Source: Gymnodinialimonas ulvae (GTDB lineage Bacteria; Pseudomonadota; Alphaproteobacteria; Rhodobacterales; Rhodobacteraceae). From it: DNA of 64,000 bases. This document shows, one piece after another, positions 52,743-61,758 of this stretch. The stretch covers positions 1,860,001 through 1,924,000 of the forward strand of contig NZ_JBBIFX010000001.1 of NCBI RefSeq assembly GCF_037543845.1, written 5' to 3'. The notes under the pieces were generated by a model, which saw only the letters and a program-made list of their open reading frames with translations, had not been told where the DNA came from and did no database searches. Made by a program: the position numbers and the translations under genes. Every line of letters starts with the position of its first letter. Position 1 is the first letter of the stretch.

Positions 52743-53825
52743 TTAGCTGGTCACGGGCGCAGGTGCGGGATCGGGCGGCGTGAGATCTTCGACGCCGGGC
52801 CGGCCTTTTGCGGTTTCGTGCAGGGCCTCGGACGGATCACGCCCGACAACCCGCCTGCGGCGCGCCCAGAAGAGTTTGCCGAAGCCCCGGAAGCTGCCGA
52901 CCGAGGGGGCGTCGGGGTCGGTGGGGAAGCGCGCGCGCCATCCCTCGGGCAAAGGCAGGCCCGCCGCGGCGGCTTCTTCCAGCATCCAGACCAGCGAGAC
53001 ATTGGAACGCGGTCGGGCGCTGGCCATGCCGCTCAACTGGCCGCCGATATCGCCATGGCTGCCTTTGAACCAGACCTGGCGAACGTCGCGATTTGCCCGG
53101 TCCGGCGCCGTCATGTTCCACAGGATCGGCGCGTAGGCCACCCGGGTTTCATCAAGCGCGAGCGCTTGGCGGGCGACCTCCACATTCGGGCCGAGCGAAT
53201 GGTTGTGATAGGGGTGTGGCAGGGGCAGAAGCCGCCAGACCACGGGATATCGGATACCGAGCGCGCGCACGGTGTCGTAGGCGCCCAGAAAGCGGATCGG
53301 GATGTCGGGGATGCAGTCGCGGCCGCTGAGCGCGCGGGCGGCGGCGCTTCCGGGGGCCTGTCGATAGAGGGTGTAGATCTCCTCGACCAGCTCCGGGGCG
53401 ACAATGTCGCGCCGCACAAGGCCCATGGTATTGATCAGCCCGACCAGCGAGCGGACCGCGTAGGCCCCGCGCGAGAAGCCCATCAAGATCACCCGATCGC
53501 CGGGTTTGTAGCCCTCGGCGAGCCAGGTGTAGGCGCGGCGGATCTGCCGATTGATGCCGATACCTGCCATCACCTCATGGGCGCGGTGCAAACCCCGCCA
53601 TTGAATGCCCGGCTCGTAGTATAGGCGCACGCTGTTATCGGGCGGCAGGTCCTGCAACAGGCGATAGGTGAGGCCGATGTTGGTCTCTTCGCCCGGGGCC
53701 ATCGACGACATCGTGCCGTCGAGCAGGATCACATGGGTGCAATTGCGCGGTGCGTCGTCGGGCGCGGCAGGCGCGGCGCTGCGCAGTCCACGCAGCCAGC
53801 CGGATATGCGTTCACTCAGCCGCAA
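52743..53825 (-). CDS. DUF2235 hydrolase domain protein
   Basis: A 360-residue protein. The DUF2235 alpha/beta hydrolase core is CTHVILLDGTMSSM, GDRVILMGFSRGAYAVRSLVGLI with the nucleophile Ser of GFSRGAY, and WFKGSHGDIGGQL with catalytic Asp and His. The family includes type VI phospholipase effectors (Tle1-like), but no effector genes are nearby. The best start is a TTG at 53825 that overlaps the end of the upstream gene by 14 bp; an AAAGG lies in front of it. Confidence 0.85.
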   Translation of the reverse strand: MRLSERISGWLRGLRSAAPAAPDDAPRNCTHVILLDGTMSSMAPGEETNIGLTYRLLQDLPPDNSVRLYYEPGIQWRGLHRAHEVMAGIGINRQIRRAYTWLAEGYKPGDRVILMGFSRGAYAVRSLVGLINTMGLVRRDIVAPELVEEIYTLYRQAPGSAAARALSGRDCIPDIPIRFLGAYDTVRALGIRYPVVWRLLPLPHPYHNHSLGPNVEVARQALALDETRVAYAPILWNMTAPDRANRDVRQVWFKGSHGDIGGQLSGMASARPRSNVSLVWMLEEAAAAGLPLPEGWRARFPTDPDAPSVGSFRGFGKLFWARRRRVVGRDPSEALHETAKGRPGVEDLTPPDPAPAPVTS

Positions 53826-56109
53826 CTTGGCCTTTCGCCTCCTGCAACATGTGCCAGACGCGCGAGGGCGTGAACGGCATATCCACCTGCCGCAACCCGA
53901 GCGGCCAAAGTGCATCCTGCACCGCGTTGGCCACCGCGCCGAGTGCGCCGACCGTTCCGGCCTCGCCACAACCCTTCATGCCGAGGGGGTTGGCGGTGGA
54001 GGGGATTTCTTCGGTGTAGAAGGCCACGAAGGGCACATCATCGGCGCGTGGCATGCCATAATCCATGAAGGTGGCGGTCAAAAGCTGCCCGTCGGCATCG
54101 TAGACGACGCGTTCCATGATCGCCTGCCCCAGCCCTTGAGCTACGCCACCGTGGACTTGCCCCTCGGCCAGGAGCGGGTTCATCAGGACGCCGAAATCGT
54201 CGACCACGGTGTAGCGGTCCACACGGGTTTCGCCGGTGTCGGCGTCAATCTCGACCTCCGCGATGTGGCAGCCGTTGGGGAAAGAGCGGCCCGGCAGCTT
54301 GGTGGTTTCCTCGGATGTGGCAAGCTGCCCCTCGCCCGCCGTGATGGCCTTTTCCGCGGCTTCCAGCAGGGTGACGACCACATTCGAGCCGGGGGCGCGG
54401 AACACGCCCTCCTCTGCATCGAATGTCATTTCGTCGGCGTCCATGTTCTTGTCCAAGAATTCCGTCAGATTAGAGATTAGCACATCCGCCGTCTTGCGCA
54501 TCGCCACTCCTTGCGTTGTGACCGAGCGTGATCCGCCGGTCCCGCCGCCATTGGCGATCAGGTCACTATCGCCTTGAATGATTTCGATTTGGTCAAAAGG
54601 CAGCCCGGTCTGATCGTGCAGGATCTGGCGATAGACGGTCTCGTGGCCCTGCCCGTTTGATTGGGTGCCGACGTAAAGGCGCGCCCCGCCGGAATGCAGT
54701 TCGATCTTGGCGGTCTCGGACGGATCGCCGAGGATCGACTCGATATAATAGGCAACGCCAAGGCCGCGGTATTTGCCGGCCGCCTCGGACTGCGCGCGGC
54801 GCGCGGCAAAGCCTGCAACGTCGGCTTCGGACGCGGCGCGGGTCAGAACGCGGTTGAACTCACCGACATCGTAAATCTCGTTCGTGGCGGAGGTGTAGGG
54901 AAACGCCGCATCGGAGATGAAATTGGCACGTCGTAGCTCGAGCGGGTCAACGCCCAACTCGCGTGCGGCGAAATCCATCACGCGCTCAAGCGCATAGATC
55001 GCCTCGGGCCGTCCGGCCCCGCGATAGGCATCGACTTGTGTAGTGTTGGTGAAGACCCCGCGATTGCGGAAATGCATCGTCTGGATATCGTAGGGGCCGC
55101 ACAACACGCGAGCGAAGAGGTCGGACTGGATCCCCTGGCCAAACTCGGAATTGTAGGCGCCCATGTTTGACAGGCTGTCGACCTTGTAGGCCACGATCTT
55201 GTTGTCGGCGTCGAAGCCAAGAGTGCAGGTCACGTCAAGGTCGCGACCGGCATTGTCGGACAGCATGGATTCCGTCCGCTCCCCGATCCAGCGCACCGGG
55301 CGACCGGTTTTGCGCGCAGCAAGCGCGCAGAGGCCGTATTCGGGATAGCCCATCGCCTTCATGCCAAAGCCACCGCCGATATCTGGGTTGGTGACGCGGA
55401 CAGATTCCTCGGGCAGGCTCAGCCATTTGATCAGGTCGCGCTTGGTGCCCCAGACACCCTGCCCCGTGACGGCGACGTGCAGTTTGTCGCCATCGACCTC
55501 GGCAAAACAGCCGCGCGGTTCCATCGAATTGACGATGATACGGTTGTCGTGGGTCGAAAGCGTGACCTGACGCGCGGCGGCGGCGAGGGCCGCATCGGTG
55601 GCGGCCTCATCCCCAAGGTGGAAATCATAAGCGATGTTGTCGGGGCTGGTGTCGTGGATCGTCGGCCCGCCGGGGGCGAGGTCGAGCTTCACCGGCAGGT
55701 CGTCGAAATCCAGTTCGATCATTTCGGCGGCGTCTTTGGCCTGCGCCATCGTGTCGGCCACGATGAAGGCGATCGGGTCGCCCACGAACCGCACGCGCCC
55801 TTCGGCGAGGATCGTGCGCGGGGACGCATCGCCGCGTTCACCGTCGCGGTTCTTGAGAACATGTGCGCGCAGTTTGTTGGCCAGCCCGGCCTCGGCCAGA
55901 TCGGCGGCGGTCAGGACAAGATGGACACCGGGGGCCGTTTTCGCCTCCGCCGGGTCGATGGTGAAGGTGGCATGGGCCACGGGAGAGCGCAGGACGAAGG
56001 CGCGCAAGGCGTTCGTGGGGGCTATATCGTCAGTGTAGCGGCCAGCGCCGGTCAGAAAGCGTTGATCTTCGATCCGGGTGACGGGTTGGCTGGAGCCGAA
56101 TTTCGACAT
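53812..56109 (-). CDS. Xanthine dehydrogenase family molybdenum-binding large subunit (form II CoxL-like)
   Basis: A 765-residue molybdopterin subunit; the start at 56109 gives MSKFGSSQPVTRIEDQRFLTG. It has the PDIGGGFGMK motif (residues 242-251), the active-site loop AYRGAGR (361-367) and the C-terminal GCGEAGTVGALGAV with the catalytic Glu. The loop lacks the Cys of form I CO dehydrogenase, which reads AYxCSFR. It is therefore a form II or other hydroxylase, of unknown substrate. The FAD and 2Fe-2S partner subunits are absent here. SelD lies immediately upstream. Confidence 0.9.
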   Translation of the reverse strand: MSKFGSSQPVTRIEDQRFLTGAGRYTDDIAPTNALRAFVLRSPVAHATFTIDPAEAKTAPGVHLVLTAADLAEAGLANKLRAHVLKNRDGERGDASPRTILAEGRVRFVGDPIAFIVADTMAQAKDAAEMIELDFDDLPVKLDLAPGGPTIHDTSPDNIAYDFHLGDEAATDAALAAAARQVTLSTHDNRIIVNSMEPRGCFAEVDGDKLHVAVTGQGVWGTKRDLIKWLSLPEESVRVTNPDIGGGFGMKAMGYPEYGLCALAARKTGRPVRWIGERTESMLSDNAGRDLDVTCTLGFDADNKIVAYKVDSLSNMGAYNSEFGQGIQSDLFARVLCGPYDIQTMHFRNRGVFTNTTQVDAYRGAGRPEAIYALERVMDFAARELGVDPLELRRANFISDAAFPYTSATNEIYDVGEFNRVLTRAASEADVAGFAARRAQSEAAGKYRGLGVAYYIESILGDPSETAKIELHSGGARLYVGTQSNGQGHETVYRQILHDQTGLPFDQIEIIQGDSDLIANGGGTGGSRSVTTQGVAMRKTADVLISNLTEFLDKNMDADEMTFDAEEGVFRAPGSNVVVTLLEAAEKAITAGEGQLATSEETTKLPGRSFPNGCHIAEVEIDADTGETRVDRYTVVDDFGVLMNPLLAEGQVHGGVAQGLGQAIMERVVYDADGQLLTATFMDYGMPRADDVPFVAFYTEEIPSTANPLGMKGCGEAGTVGALGAVANAVQDALWPLGLRQVDMPFTPSRVWHMLQEAKGQVAAE

Positions 56110-56181
56110 CTCGCGCGCCTTTCGATTTGAGCTATCTGGGGCGGACACTAAGCCGGTTTCAGGCGGTGTCCAGTTGCAGTG

Positions 56182-58284
56182 TCAGATGGTTGCAAGACCC
56201 GGTGTCCCGGTGATTGTCCCGATGCGGACACCCGGGAGATCGGGAGCGATGGAAGCGGGGACCGCCGCAAGCAGGCCGCCCGCGGTTTGAGGGTCATGGA
56301 GAAGGTCGGCGCGCGGACCTTGCGCGCCTGCAACGGGGGCCGCAGCCCGGTTCTGCGAGAAAAGCGAGGAATGGATGCCGCTGGCGCTAAGCGCCTCTGC
56401 GCCCGCAAGGAGCGGCACCGCGTTCAGGTCGATCTCGGCACCGACACCGGAGGCATTGCAGATGTTGTGCAGGTGTCCTGCCAGGCCAAAGCCCGTTACA
56501 TCGGTCATCGCGTGGGCATGAGGGGCGAGGGTTTCGGCGGCTTGCGCCGAGGTTTGTAGCATCGACTGCCAGCACGCCAGAACATCGCCGCCCCGCGCTT
56601 TGGCCTGCATCTCGGCGGCAAGGATCACGCCGGTCCCCAGCGGTTTGGTCAGGAGAAGCGCGTCACCCGGGCGCGCACCAGCCAGCGTGATGGGCGCGCG
56701 GTCGAGCAGGCCCGTGACCGTGAACCCGACGGTCAACTCCGGGCCTTCGGTGGAATGCCCCCCAACGATCTCGGCCCCGGCGTCGGCAAAAACGGCGCGC
56801 GCGGCTTCCATGACCTCGTTGAGCGCGGCCCCCTGCAAGCGGGCGGCGGCGCGGGGCAGGATCACTTGCGCAAGCGCGGCCTGCGGGGTCGCGCCCATCG
56901 CCCAGATGTCGCCAAGCGCATGGATCGCTGCAACCTGCGCGACCAACACCGGATCAAGGGCAAAGGCACGCAGGTGATCGTGGCTGAGGACCTGTCGCGT
57001 GTTGCCCATCGTCAGGACCGCCGCATCGTCGCCGGGCACGCCACCAAGCACCCCGTCGAGCGCCCGCGCCCCCAGCTTCGCGCCGCATCCACCGCAGGGC
57101 GCAGGCCCTGACAGCTCCGCCGCGACGCCTTTGGCGCAATTCTTCGGCAGGGCGGGCGCGGACATCTGCGGCAGGTGGCGGAACTTGTCCATAAAGGTCT
57201 GATCAATCCGGTTCTTCCAGCGCCAGAGCGGGCGACCGGCGCGCGCAATGCCCGCCTTTTCGGCCACCGCAACCTGGCCGCCCATCGAGATGAGCTTGAG
57301 GAAATCCTTCTGTGGGTTGAACGCCTTGCGCTGTTGCCCCAGCAGATCGGCTCGGATGTTGTGGGTCAGGATCGGCGCCGCGCGCACGGCATAAACGCCC
57401 GCCTTGGGACGCGGATCATGCACGATATGGGCACAATCGCCTGCGGCATAGACGTTGGGATCCGCGACCGAGCGCAGATATTGATCAACCTCAATAAACC
57501 CGTCGCGACATGGCAGACCGATGTCGGCAACCCAAGGCTGCGGCGTGGCCCCGGCGGTGCCGATCGTCAGGTCGGAGGCGATGCGGCGGCCATCCTCCAA
57601 CATCACGGCCTCCGCTTCGATTGCGGCGGGCTGCGCGTTTTCGATCACGTCAACACCATGCTCGATCAGCGCGCCCATCAGCCGGGTGCGGGCGGCAGGC
57701 GCGACGCTCGACAGCACGCGGCCCCGGTCGATGATGGTGACCGTCACCTCACGGTTGAGGCCGGTCATGCGGTGAACGGCGGCCATCGCAACCTCGCAGC
57801 CTGCGACCCCGCCGCCCAGAATGGCGATACGGATCGGCCCCTCCCCCTCGCAGGCGCGCGCCCAGATATCGGCAAAGCGGCCAAGGGGTTTGGCAGGGAT
57901 GGCATGCTCGGCAAATCCGGGCAACGCCGGCATCTCCGCCGTGATGCCGATGTCGAGCGAGGCGATATCATATCGGATCACGCGCCCGGTTCCGAGGCGG
58001 ATCTGCTTCGCCTTGGGGTCAAGCGCCACGGCGCGGTCCACGATCAGCCGCGCACCCGCAACGCGGGCAAGGCGCACAAGGTCAATATCCAGCTCCTCGC
58101 GGGTGTAATGACCCGCGATATGGCCGGGCAGCATCCCCGAATACGGCGCCGTTGCACCGGGGTTGATGCAGGTGACCCGCACCCCGGGCACCGAAGCCAT
58201 CGCCCATTTGCGCAGCACCAGCGCATGGGTGTGGCCGCCGCCAACGAAAACGAGATCCTTCACAATGGGTACGGTCGGCTGCAC
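56182..58284 (-). CDS. selD: Selenide water dikinase fused to an FAD-dependent oxidoreductase
   Basis: A 700-residue two-domain protein. I use the GTG at 58284, which has AAAAGGA upstream. Residues 1 to about 370 are an FAD/NAD(P) oxidoreductase (DLVFVGGGHTHALVLRKWA; IRIAILGGGVAGCEVAM; VYAAGDCAHI). From about 385 SelD begins: PCGGCGAKLGARALDGVLG, with Cys400 and Lys403 at the positions of the E. coli Cys17 and Lys20. It has Cys, not selenocysteine. SelD makes selenophosphate from selenide and ATP. The fusion may reduce selenium first. The next gene downstream is a molybdenum hydroxylase. Confidence 0.94.
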   Translation of the reverse strand: MQPTVPIVKDLVFVGGGHTHALVLRKWAMASVPGVRVTCINPGATAPYSGMLPGHIAGHYTREELDIDLVRLARVAGARLIVDRAVALDPKAKQIRLGTGRVIRYDIASLDIGITAEMPALPGFAEHAIPAKPLGRFADIWARACEGEGPIRIAILGGGVAGCEVAMAAVHRMTGLNREVTVTIIDRGRVLSSVAPAARTRLMGALIEHGVDVIENAQPAAIEAEAVMLEDGRRIASDLTIGTAGATPQPWVADIGLPCRDGFIEVDQYLRSVADPNVYAAGDCAHIVHDPRPKAGVYAVRAAPILTHNIRADLLGQQRKAFNPQKDFLKLISMGGQVAVAEKAGIARAGRPLWRWKNRIDQTFMDKFRHLPQMSAPALPKNCAKGVAAELSGPAPCGGCGAKLGARALDGVLGGVPGDDAAVLTMGNTRQVLSHDHLRAFALDPVLVAQVAAIHALGDIWAMGATPQAALAQVILPRAAARLQGAALNEVMEAARAVFADAGAEIVGGHSTEGPELTVGFTVTGLLDRAPITLAGARPGDALLLTKPLGTGVILAAEMQAKARGGDVLACWQSMLQTSAQAAETLAPHAHAMTDVTGFGLAGHLHNICNASGVGAEIDLNAVPLLAGAEALSASGIHSSLFSQNRAAAPVAGAQGPRADLLHDPQTAGGLLAAVPASIAPDLPGVRIGTITGTPGLATI

Positions 58285-58312
58285 GGGTGAGCGTCCTTTT
58301 CGTGTGTTGAGA

Positions 58313-59128
58313 TTACGCGGGCGAGGGCATGGCTTGTGATGGGCTTGCCTCGACCCAGCCATTGCGGAACGGATCTTCGGCATAGCCCACGCCGGTCATG
58401 CACAGCCCGTCGGGGGGCGCGACGGGCCCGCAGGCGGCGCGATCGGCGGCGGCGAGCGCGGTTTTCACATCCTCCGGTGCCCAGGAGCCCGCTCCGACCC
58501 GTTCCAGCGAGCCGACGATGGACCGGACCTGATTATGCAGGAAAGAACGCGCTTGCAGGTGAAAGCGGACTTCGCGGCCCGCATGGAAGGGCACGTCTTT
58601 AACCTCGATCACATCGAGCGTCTTGACCGGGGATTGGGCCTGACAATGGACGGCACGGAAGGTGGTGAAATCATGCTTTCCAATCAAGTGGCGTGCGCCT
58701 GCGGCCATGGCGGCCACATCCAGTTTGCCACGCACCTGCCAGACAAAGCCGGCATCATGGACCACAGGCGCACGGCGGCAGATCAGCCGGTACGAATAAC
58801 TGCGTGAAAGCGCCGAAAAACGGGCGCTGAACTCATCTGGAACATTGGCACAGGCGGTGATCGCGACAGGGTTGGGCCGCAAATGCCAGTTCAGCGCCTC
58901 CGCCAGGCGGAACGGGTCCCAGCTCTGCTCCAGATCGACGCTGGCCACTTGCCCCGTGGCATGCACGCCCGCGTCAGTGCGCCCGGCGGTGGTAACGCGC
59001 GGTTCGGTTTTCTGGAGTTTGGCCAGGGCTTCTTCCAGCGTTTGCTGAACCGAGGGCACATTGGCCTGACGCTGCCAACCCGCGAAGGGGCGGCCATCAT
59101 ATTCTATGCGGAAGGCGTAGCACGGCAT
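58313..59128 (-). CDS. truA: tRNA pseudouridine synthase A
   Basis: A 271-residue TruA, which makes pseudouridine 38-40 in tRNA anticodon stems. It has AFRIEYDGRPFAGWQRQANVPSVQQTLEEAL, the catalytic GRTDAGVHATGQVASVD with its Asp, and HLQARSFLHNQVRSIVGSL. It is the first gene of the minus-strand run that continues with the SelD fusion, 28 bp downstream, and the hydroxylase gene. It diverges from ycjX. Confidence 0.96.
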   Translation of the reverse strand: MPCYAFRIEYDGRPFAGWQRQANVPSVQQTLEEALAKLQKTEPRVTTAGRTDAGVHATGQVASVDLEQSWDPFRLAEALNWHLRPNPVAITACANVPDEFSARFSALSRSYSYRLICRRAPVVHDAGFVWQVRGKLDVAAMAAGARHLIGKHDFTTFRAVHCQAQSPVKTLDVIEVKDVPFHAGREVRFHLQARSFLHNQVRSIVGSLERVGAGSWAPEDVKTALAAADRAACGPVAPPDGLCMTGVGYAEDPFRNGWVEASPSQAMPSPA

Positions 59129-59223
59129 GGCAGGGGGCTACTCCATGAAACGTTCCCCGTCCATCGCCCCTCGAAACCTTTGCGGCGAATGGCTATGTCT
59201 TGGCCCATCACGATGCAGAGAGG

Positions 59224-60645
59224 ATGCCCCCGTTGGTGATTGGCGCGCTTGCAGACACCCTGGGCCGGGGGATCGAAACCGTGTCAGACGGCGTCTCGGA
59301 GATGCTGTTCGAGCCGGTGATCCGGTTGGGCGTCACGGGGTTGGCGCGGTCGGGCAAGACCGTCTTCATCACCTCCCTGGTCGCCAACCTGATGGATCGG
59401 GGCCGAATGGCCGGGCTTGAGGCCGCCGCCGGGGGCCGGATCGAGGCGGCCTTCCTGCAACCGCAACCCGACGATACCGTGCCACGCTTCGAATTCGAGA
59501 GCCATCTGGCGGCGATGACGGGACACGAGCCCTATTGGCCCGACTCGACACGCTCGGTCAGCGAATTGCGCCTGTCGCTGCGGGTGCGGCCCAACGGTTT
59601 GCTGTCGGCGCTCTCGGGGCCGCGCACGGTGCATCTCGATATCGTCGACTATCCGGGTGAGTGGTTGTTGGATCTGGCCCTGTTGGAGATGTCATTCGCG
59701 CAATGGTCTGAGGGCGCGTTGTCCAAGGCCCGTACGCGCGAAGAGGCCGCGGCGTTTCTGACGCAACTCGGCGCGGTGGACGCGGGCGCGAAACTGGACG
59801 AGGTCGGGGCGAAGGCGCTGGCCGAGGGGTGGGCCGCATATCTTGGGGCCGCACGCGCAGGGGGATATTCCGATTGCACGCCGGGTCGTTTTCTTTTGCC
59901 CGGCGATCTTGAGGGCTCACCCGCTTTGACCTTTGCGCCATTGCCCGATGGCCCATCCCCGCGCGGATCGCTGGCGCGCGAATTCGAGCGCCGGTTCGAG
60001 GCCTACAAATCCCAAGTCGTGAAGCCCTTCTTTCGTGCGCATTTCGCACGGATCGACCGGCAGGTTGTTTTGGTGGATGCCCTTGGAGCCATTCACAACG
60101 GGCCGCGCGCAGTGGAGGACCTGCGGCAGGCACTAAGTGGTATTCTGAGCAGTTTCCGGCCCGGACGGAACACGTTCTTGACCCAGATCCTCGGCAAGCG
60201 GGTTGATCGCATCCTGTTTGCCGCCACGAAAGCAGATCATTTGCACCACGATCAGCACCCGAAATTGCAGGCGATCATGGAAGCCTTGGTCGCAGATGCC
60301 CGGCGGCGGGCGGATTTCTCGGGCGCGGACACCGGCGCGATGGCGATTGCGGCATTGCGTGCGACGGTGGAAGAGGTCCGGCGGGTCGACGGGACGGACC
60401 TGGGCGTTGTGCGCGGCGCGCTCCTGAACGACGGGCGGCAGGCGGCGTTGCATCCGGGCGATTTGCCGGCGGATCCGCAGGCTTTGTTGGCGCCGGCGAA
60501 AAGTGGGGCGAAGGCTTGGCTGGACGGGGAATTCGGGGTGATGAAATTCGCCCCTGCGCCCTTGTCGTTGCGAGGCGGTGAGGGGCCGCCGCATATCCGG
60601 CTGGACCGTGCGGCGGAGTTCTTGATTGGGGACAAGCTGAGATGA
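59224..60645 (+). CDS. ycjX: YcjX family P-loop protein (DUF463)
   Basis: A 473-residue protein. It carries VIRLGVTGLARSGKTVFITSLVANLM (P-loop), and later HLDIVDYPGEWLLDLALLEMSFAQWSE, FFRAHFARIDRQVVLVDALGAIHNGP, and FAATKADHLHHDQHPKLQAIM (TKAD). YcjX is a GTPase-like protein of the envelope stress regulon in enteric bacteria. The start at 59224 (MPPLVIGALAD) is uncertain; GTG at 59236 is an alternative. ycjF follows on the same strand. Confidence 0.9.
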   Translation: MPPLVIGALADTLGRGIETVSDGVSEMLFEPVIRLGVTGLARSGKTVFITSLVANLMDRGRMAGLEAAAGGRIEAAFLQPQPDDTVPRFEFESHLAAMTGHEPYWPDSTRSVSELRLSLRVRPNGLLSALSGPRTVHLDIVDYPGEWLLDLALLEMSFAQWSEGALSKARTREEAAAFLTQLGAVDAGAKLDEVGAKALAEGWAAYLGAARAGGYSDCTPGRFLLPGDLEGSPALTFAPLPDGPSPRGSLAREFERRFEAYKSQVVKPFFRAHFARIDRQVVLVDALGAIHNGPRAVEDLRQALSGILSSFRPGRNTFLTQILGKRVDRILFAATKADHLHHDQHPKLQAIMEALVADARRRADFSGADTGAMAIAALRATVEEVRRVDGTDLGVVRGALLNDGRQAALHPGDLPADPQALLAPAKSGAKAWLDGEFGVMKFAPAPLSLRGGEGPPHIRLDRAAEFLIGDKLR

Positions 60646-60690
60646 TTGGTTTGTTTTGGAACCGTGCCGGGGGTCCAAAACACCGGCCAC

Positions 60691-60708
60691 TTGGGGGCCA
60701 GCCCCCAA
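60691..60708. repeat. Palindromic intergenic repeat between ycjX and ycjF
   Basis: TTGGGGGC (60691-60698) and GCCCCCAA (60701-60708) are a perfect inverted repeat with a CA loop, followed by ACCCCCGAGGTTTTT. The pattern, a GC-rich hairpin then CCCCCGAGG and T-rich sequence, resembles a dispersed element I recall from many roseobacter genomes. It could act as an internal terminator or attenuator between ycjX and ycjF. Confidence 0.55.
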
Positions 60709-60750
60709 ACCCCCGAGGTTTTTCCAGCAAGATGAAAGCAGGAGCCACCG

Positions 60751-61755
60751 ATGAGTGAGCGTAAAGGGCCGGTCTTGATCGAGTTGGACGAGGCCCCGGA
60801 AGCAGGGCCTGAAGCAGTCGCGCCAATCCCGGATGCGGGCACGCCGCCGGCCGAAGGGCGCGCGATGCAGGTGGTCGCGACCCTGGGCGCGCGGCGACCA
60901 TCGTGGCTCGCGCGGTTCTTCTGGTCCGCGTTGGTCGGATTGATCGGGTTTGTGGCGTCCTTGGCGGCGTGGGAATTCGTGACCGGTTTGTTGGAAACGC
61001 GGCCCGTCTTGGGCTGGGTCGCGACGGGATTGATCGGGGCGGTGCTTTTGGCGCTGATTTTGATTTGCCTGCGCGAACTGGCGGCGTTCTCACGCCTGGG
61101 GCGGCTCGACAAGGTGCACCGCGCGGCCGAGGTCGCTTTGGCGTCGGGCGATGTGACCGCCGCGCGTGGGGTCGTACGACAGATTTCGGCGCTTTATGCC
61201 GGGCGCGCCGAATTGCGGCTTGGGCGCGCGGAGTTGGACCGGCAACGTGATGAGATGTTCGATCCCACGAGCCTTTTCGCACTGGCCGAGACGCAGGTGA
61301 TGGCACCGCTGGACGCGATGGCGCAGCGCGAAGTCGAAGCGGCAGCGCGGCAGGTGGCCACCGTCACCGCACTTGTACCACTGGCGCTGGCGGATGTGAT
61401 CGCGGCGCTGACCTCCAACCTGCGGATGATCCGCAAGATCGCGGAGATCTACGGTGGGCGCGCAGGGACCCTTGGGGCGTGGCGGCTGACGCGCGCGGTC
61501 CTGACCCACCTTGTTGCGACCGGGGCCGTGGCCATCGGCGATGACCTTTTGGGGTCGGCGGTCGGCGGGTCCGTGTTGTCGAAACTGTCGCGGCGGTTCG
61601 GTGAGGGGCTTGTCAACGGCGCATTGACCGCGCGCGTCGGAGTTGCGGCGATGGAGGTATGTCGCCCCCTGCCGTTCGGCGCAGTCCACAGGCCGAGCGT
61701 CACAGGGTTGGTAAGGCGCGCCCTGACGGGGCTGTTCAACGGACGGGACGGATAG
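60751..61755 (+). CDS. ycjF: YcjF family membrane protein (DUF697/TIGR01620)
   Basis: A 334-residue inner-membrane protein with two helices near residues 52-75 and 83-105 (FFWSALVGLIGFVASLAAW; VLGWVATGLIGAVLLALILICL). A helical C-terminal domain follows with FALAETQVMAPLDAMAQREVEAAARQVATVTALVPLALADVIAAL. ycjX-ycjF pairing is standard in proteobacteria. Function unknown. Confidence 0.92.
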   Translation: MSERKGPVLIELDEAPEAGPEAVAPIPDAGTPPAEGRAMQVVATLGARRPSWLARFFWSALVGLIGFVASLAAWEFVTGLLETRPVLGWVATGLIGAVLLALILICLRELAAFSRLGRLDKVHRAAEVALASGDVTAARGVVRQISALYAGRAELRLGRAELDRQRDEMFDPTSLFALAETQVMAPLDAMAQREVEAAARQVATVTALVPLALADVIAALTSNLRMIRKIAEIYGGRAGTLGAWRLTRAVLTHLVATGAVAIGDDLLGSAVGGSVLSKLSRRFGEGLVNGALTARVGVAAMEVCRPLPFGAVHRPSVTGLVRRALTGLFNGRDG

Positions 61756-61758
61756 AAG

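Noticed and set aside
53812..56109. Form I carbon monoxide dehydrogenase large subunit
   Set aside because: The active-site loop reads AYRGAGR, not AYxCSFR, and the coxM and coxS genes are absent.
56182..58284. Selenocysteine in SelD
   Set aside because: The catalytic position is a Cys codon (Cys400), and the frame has no internal TGA.
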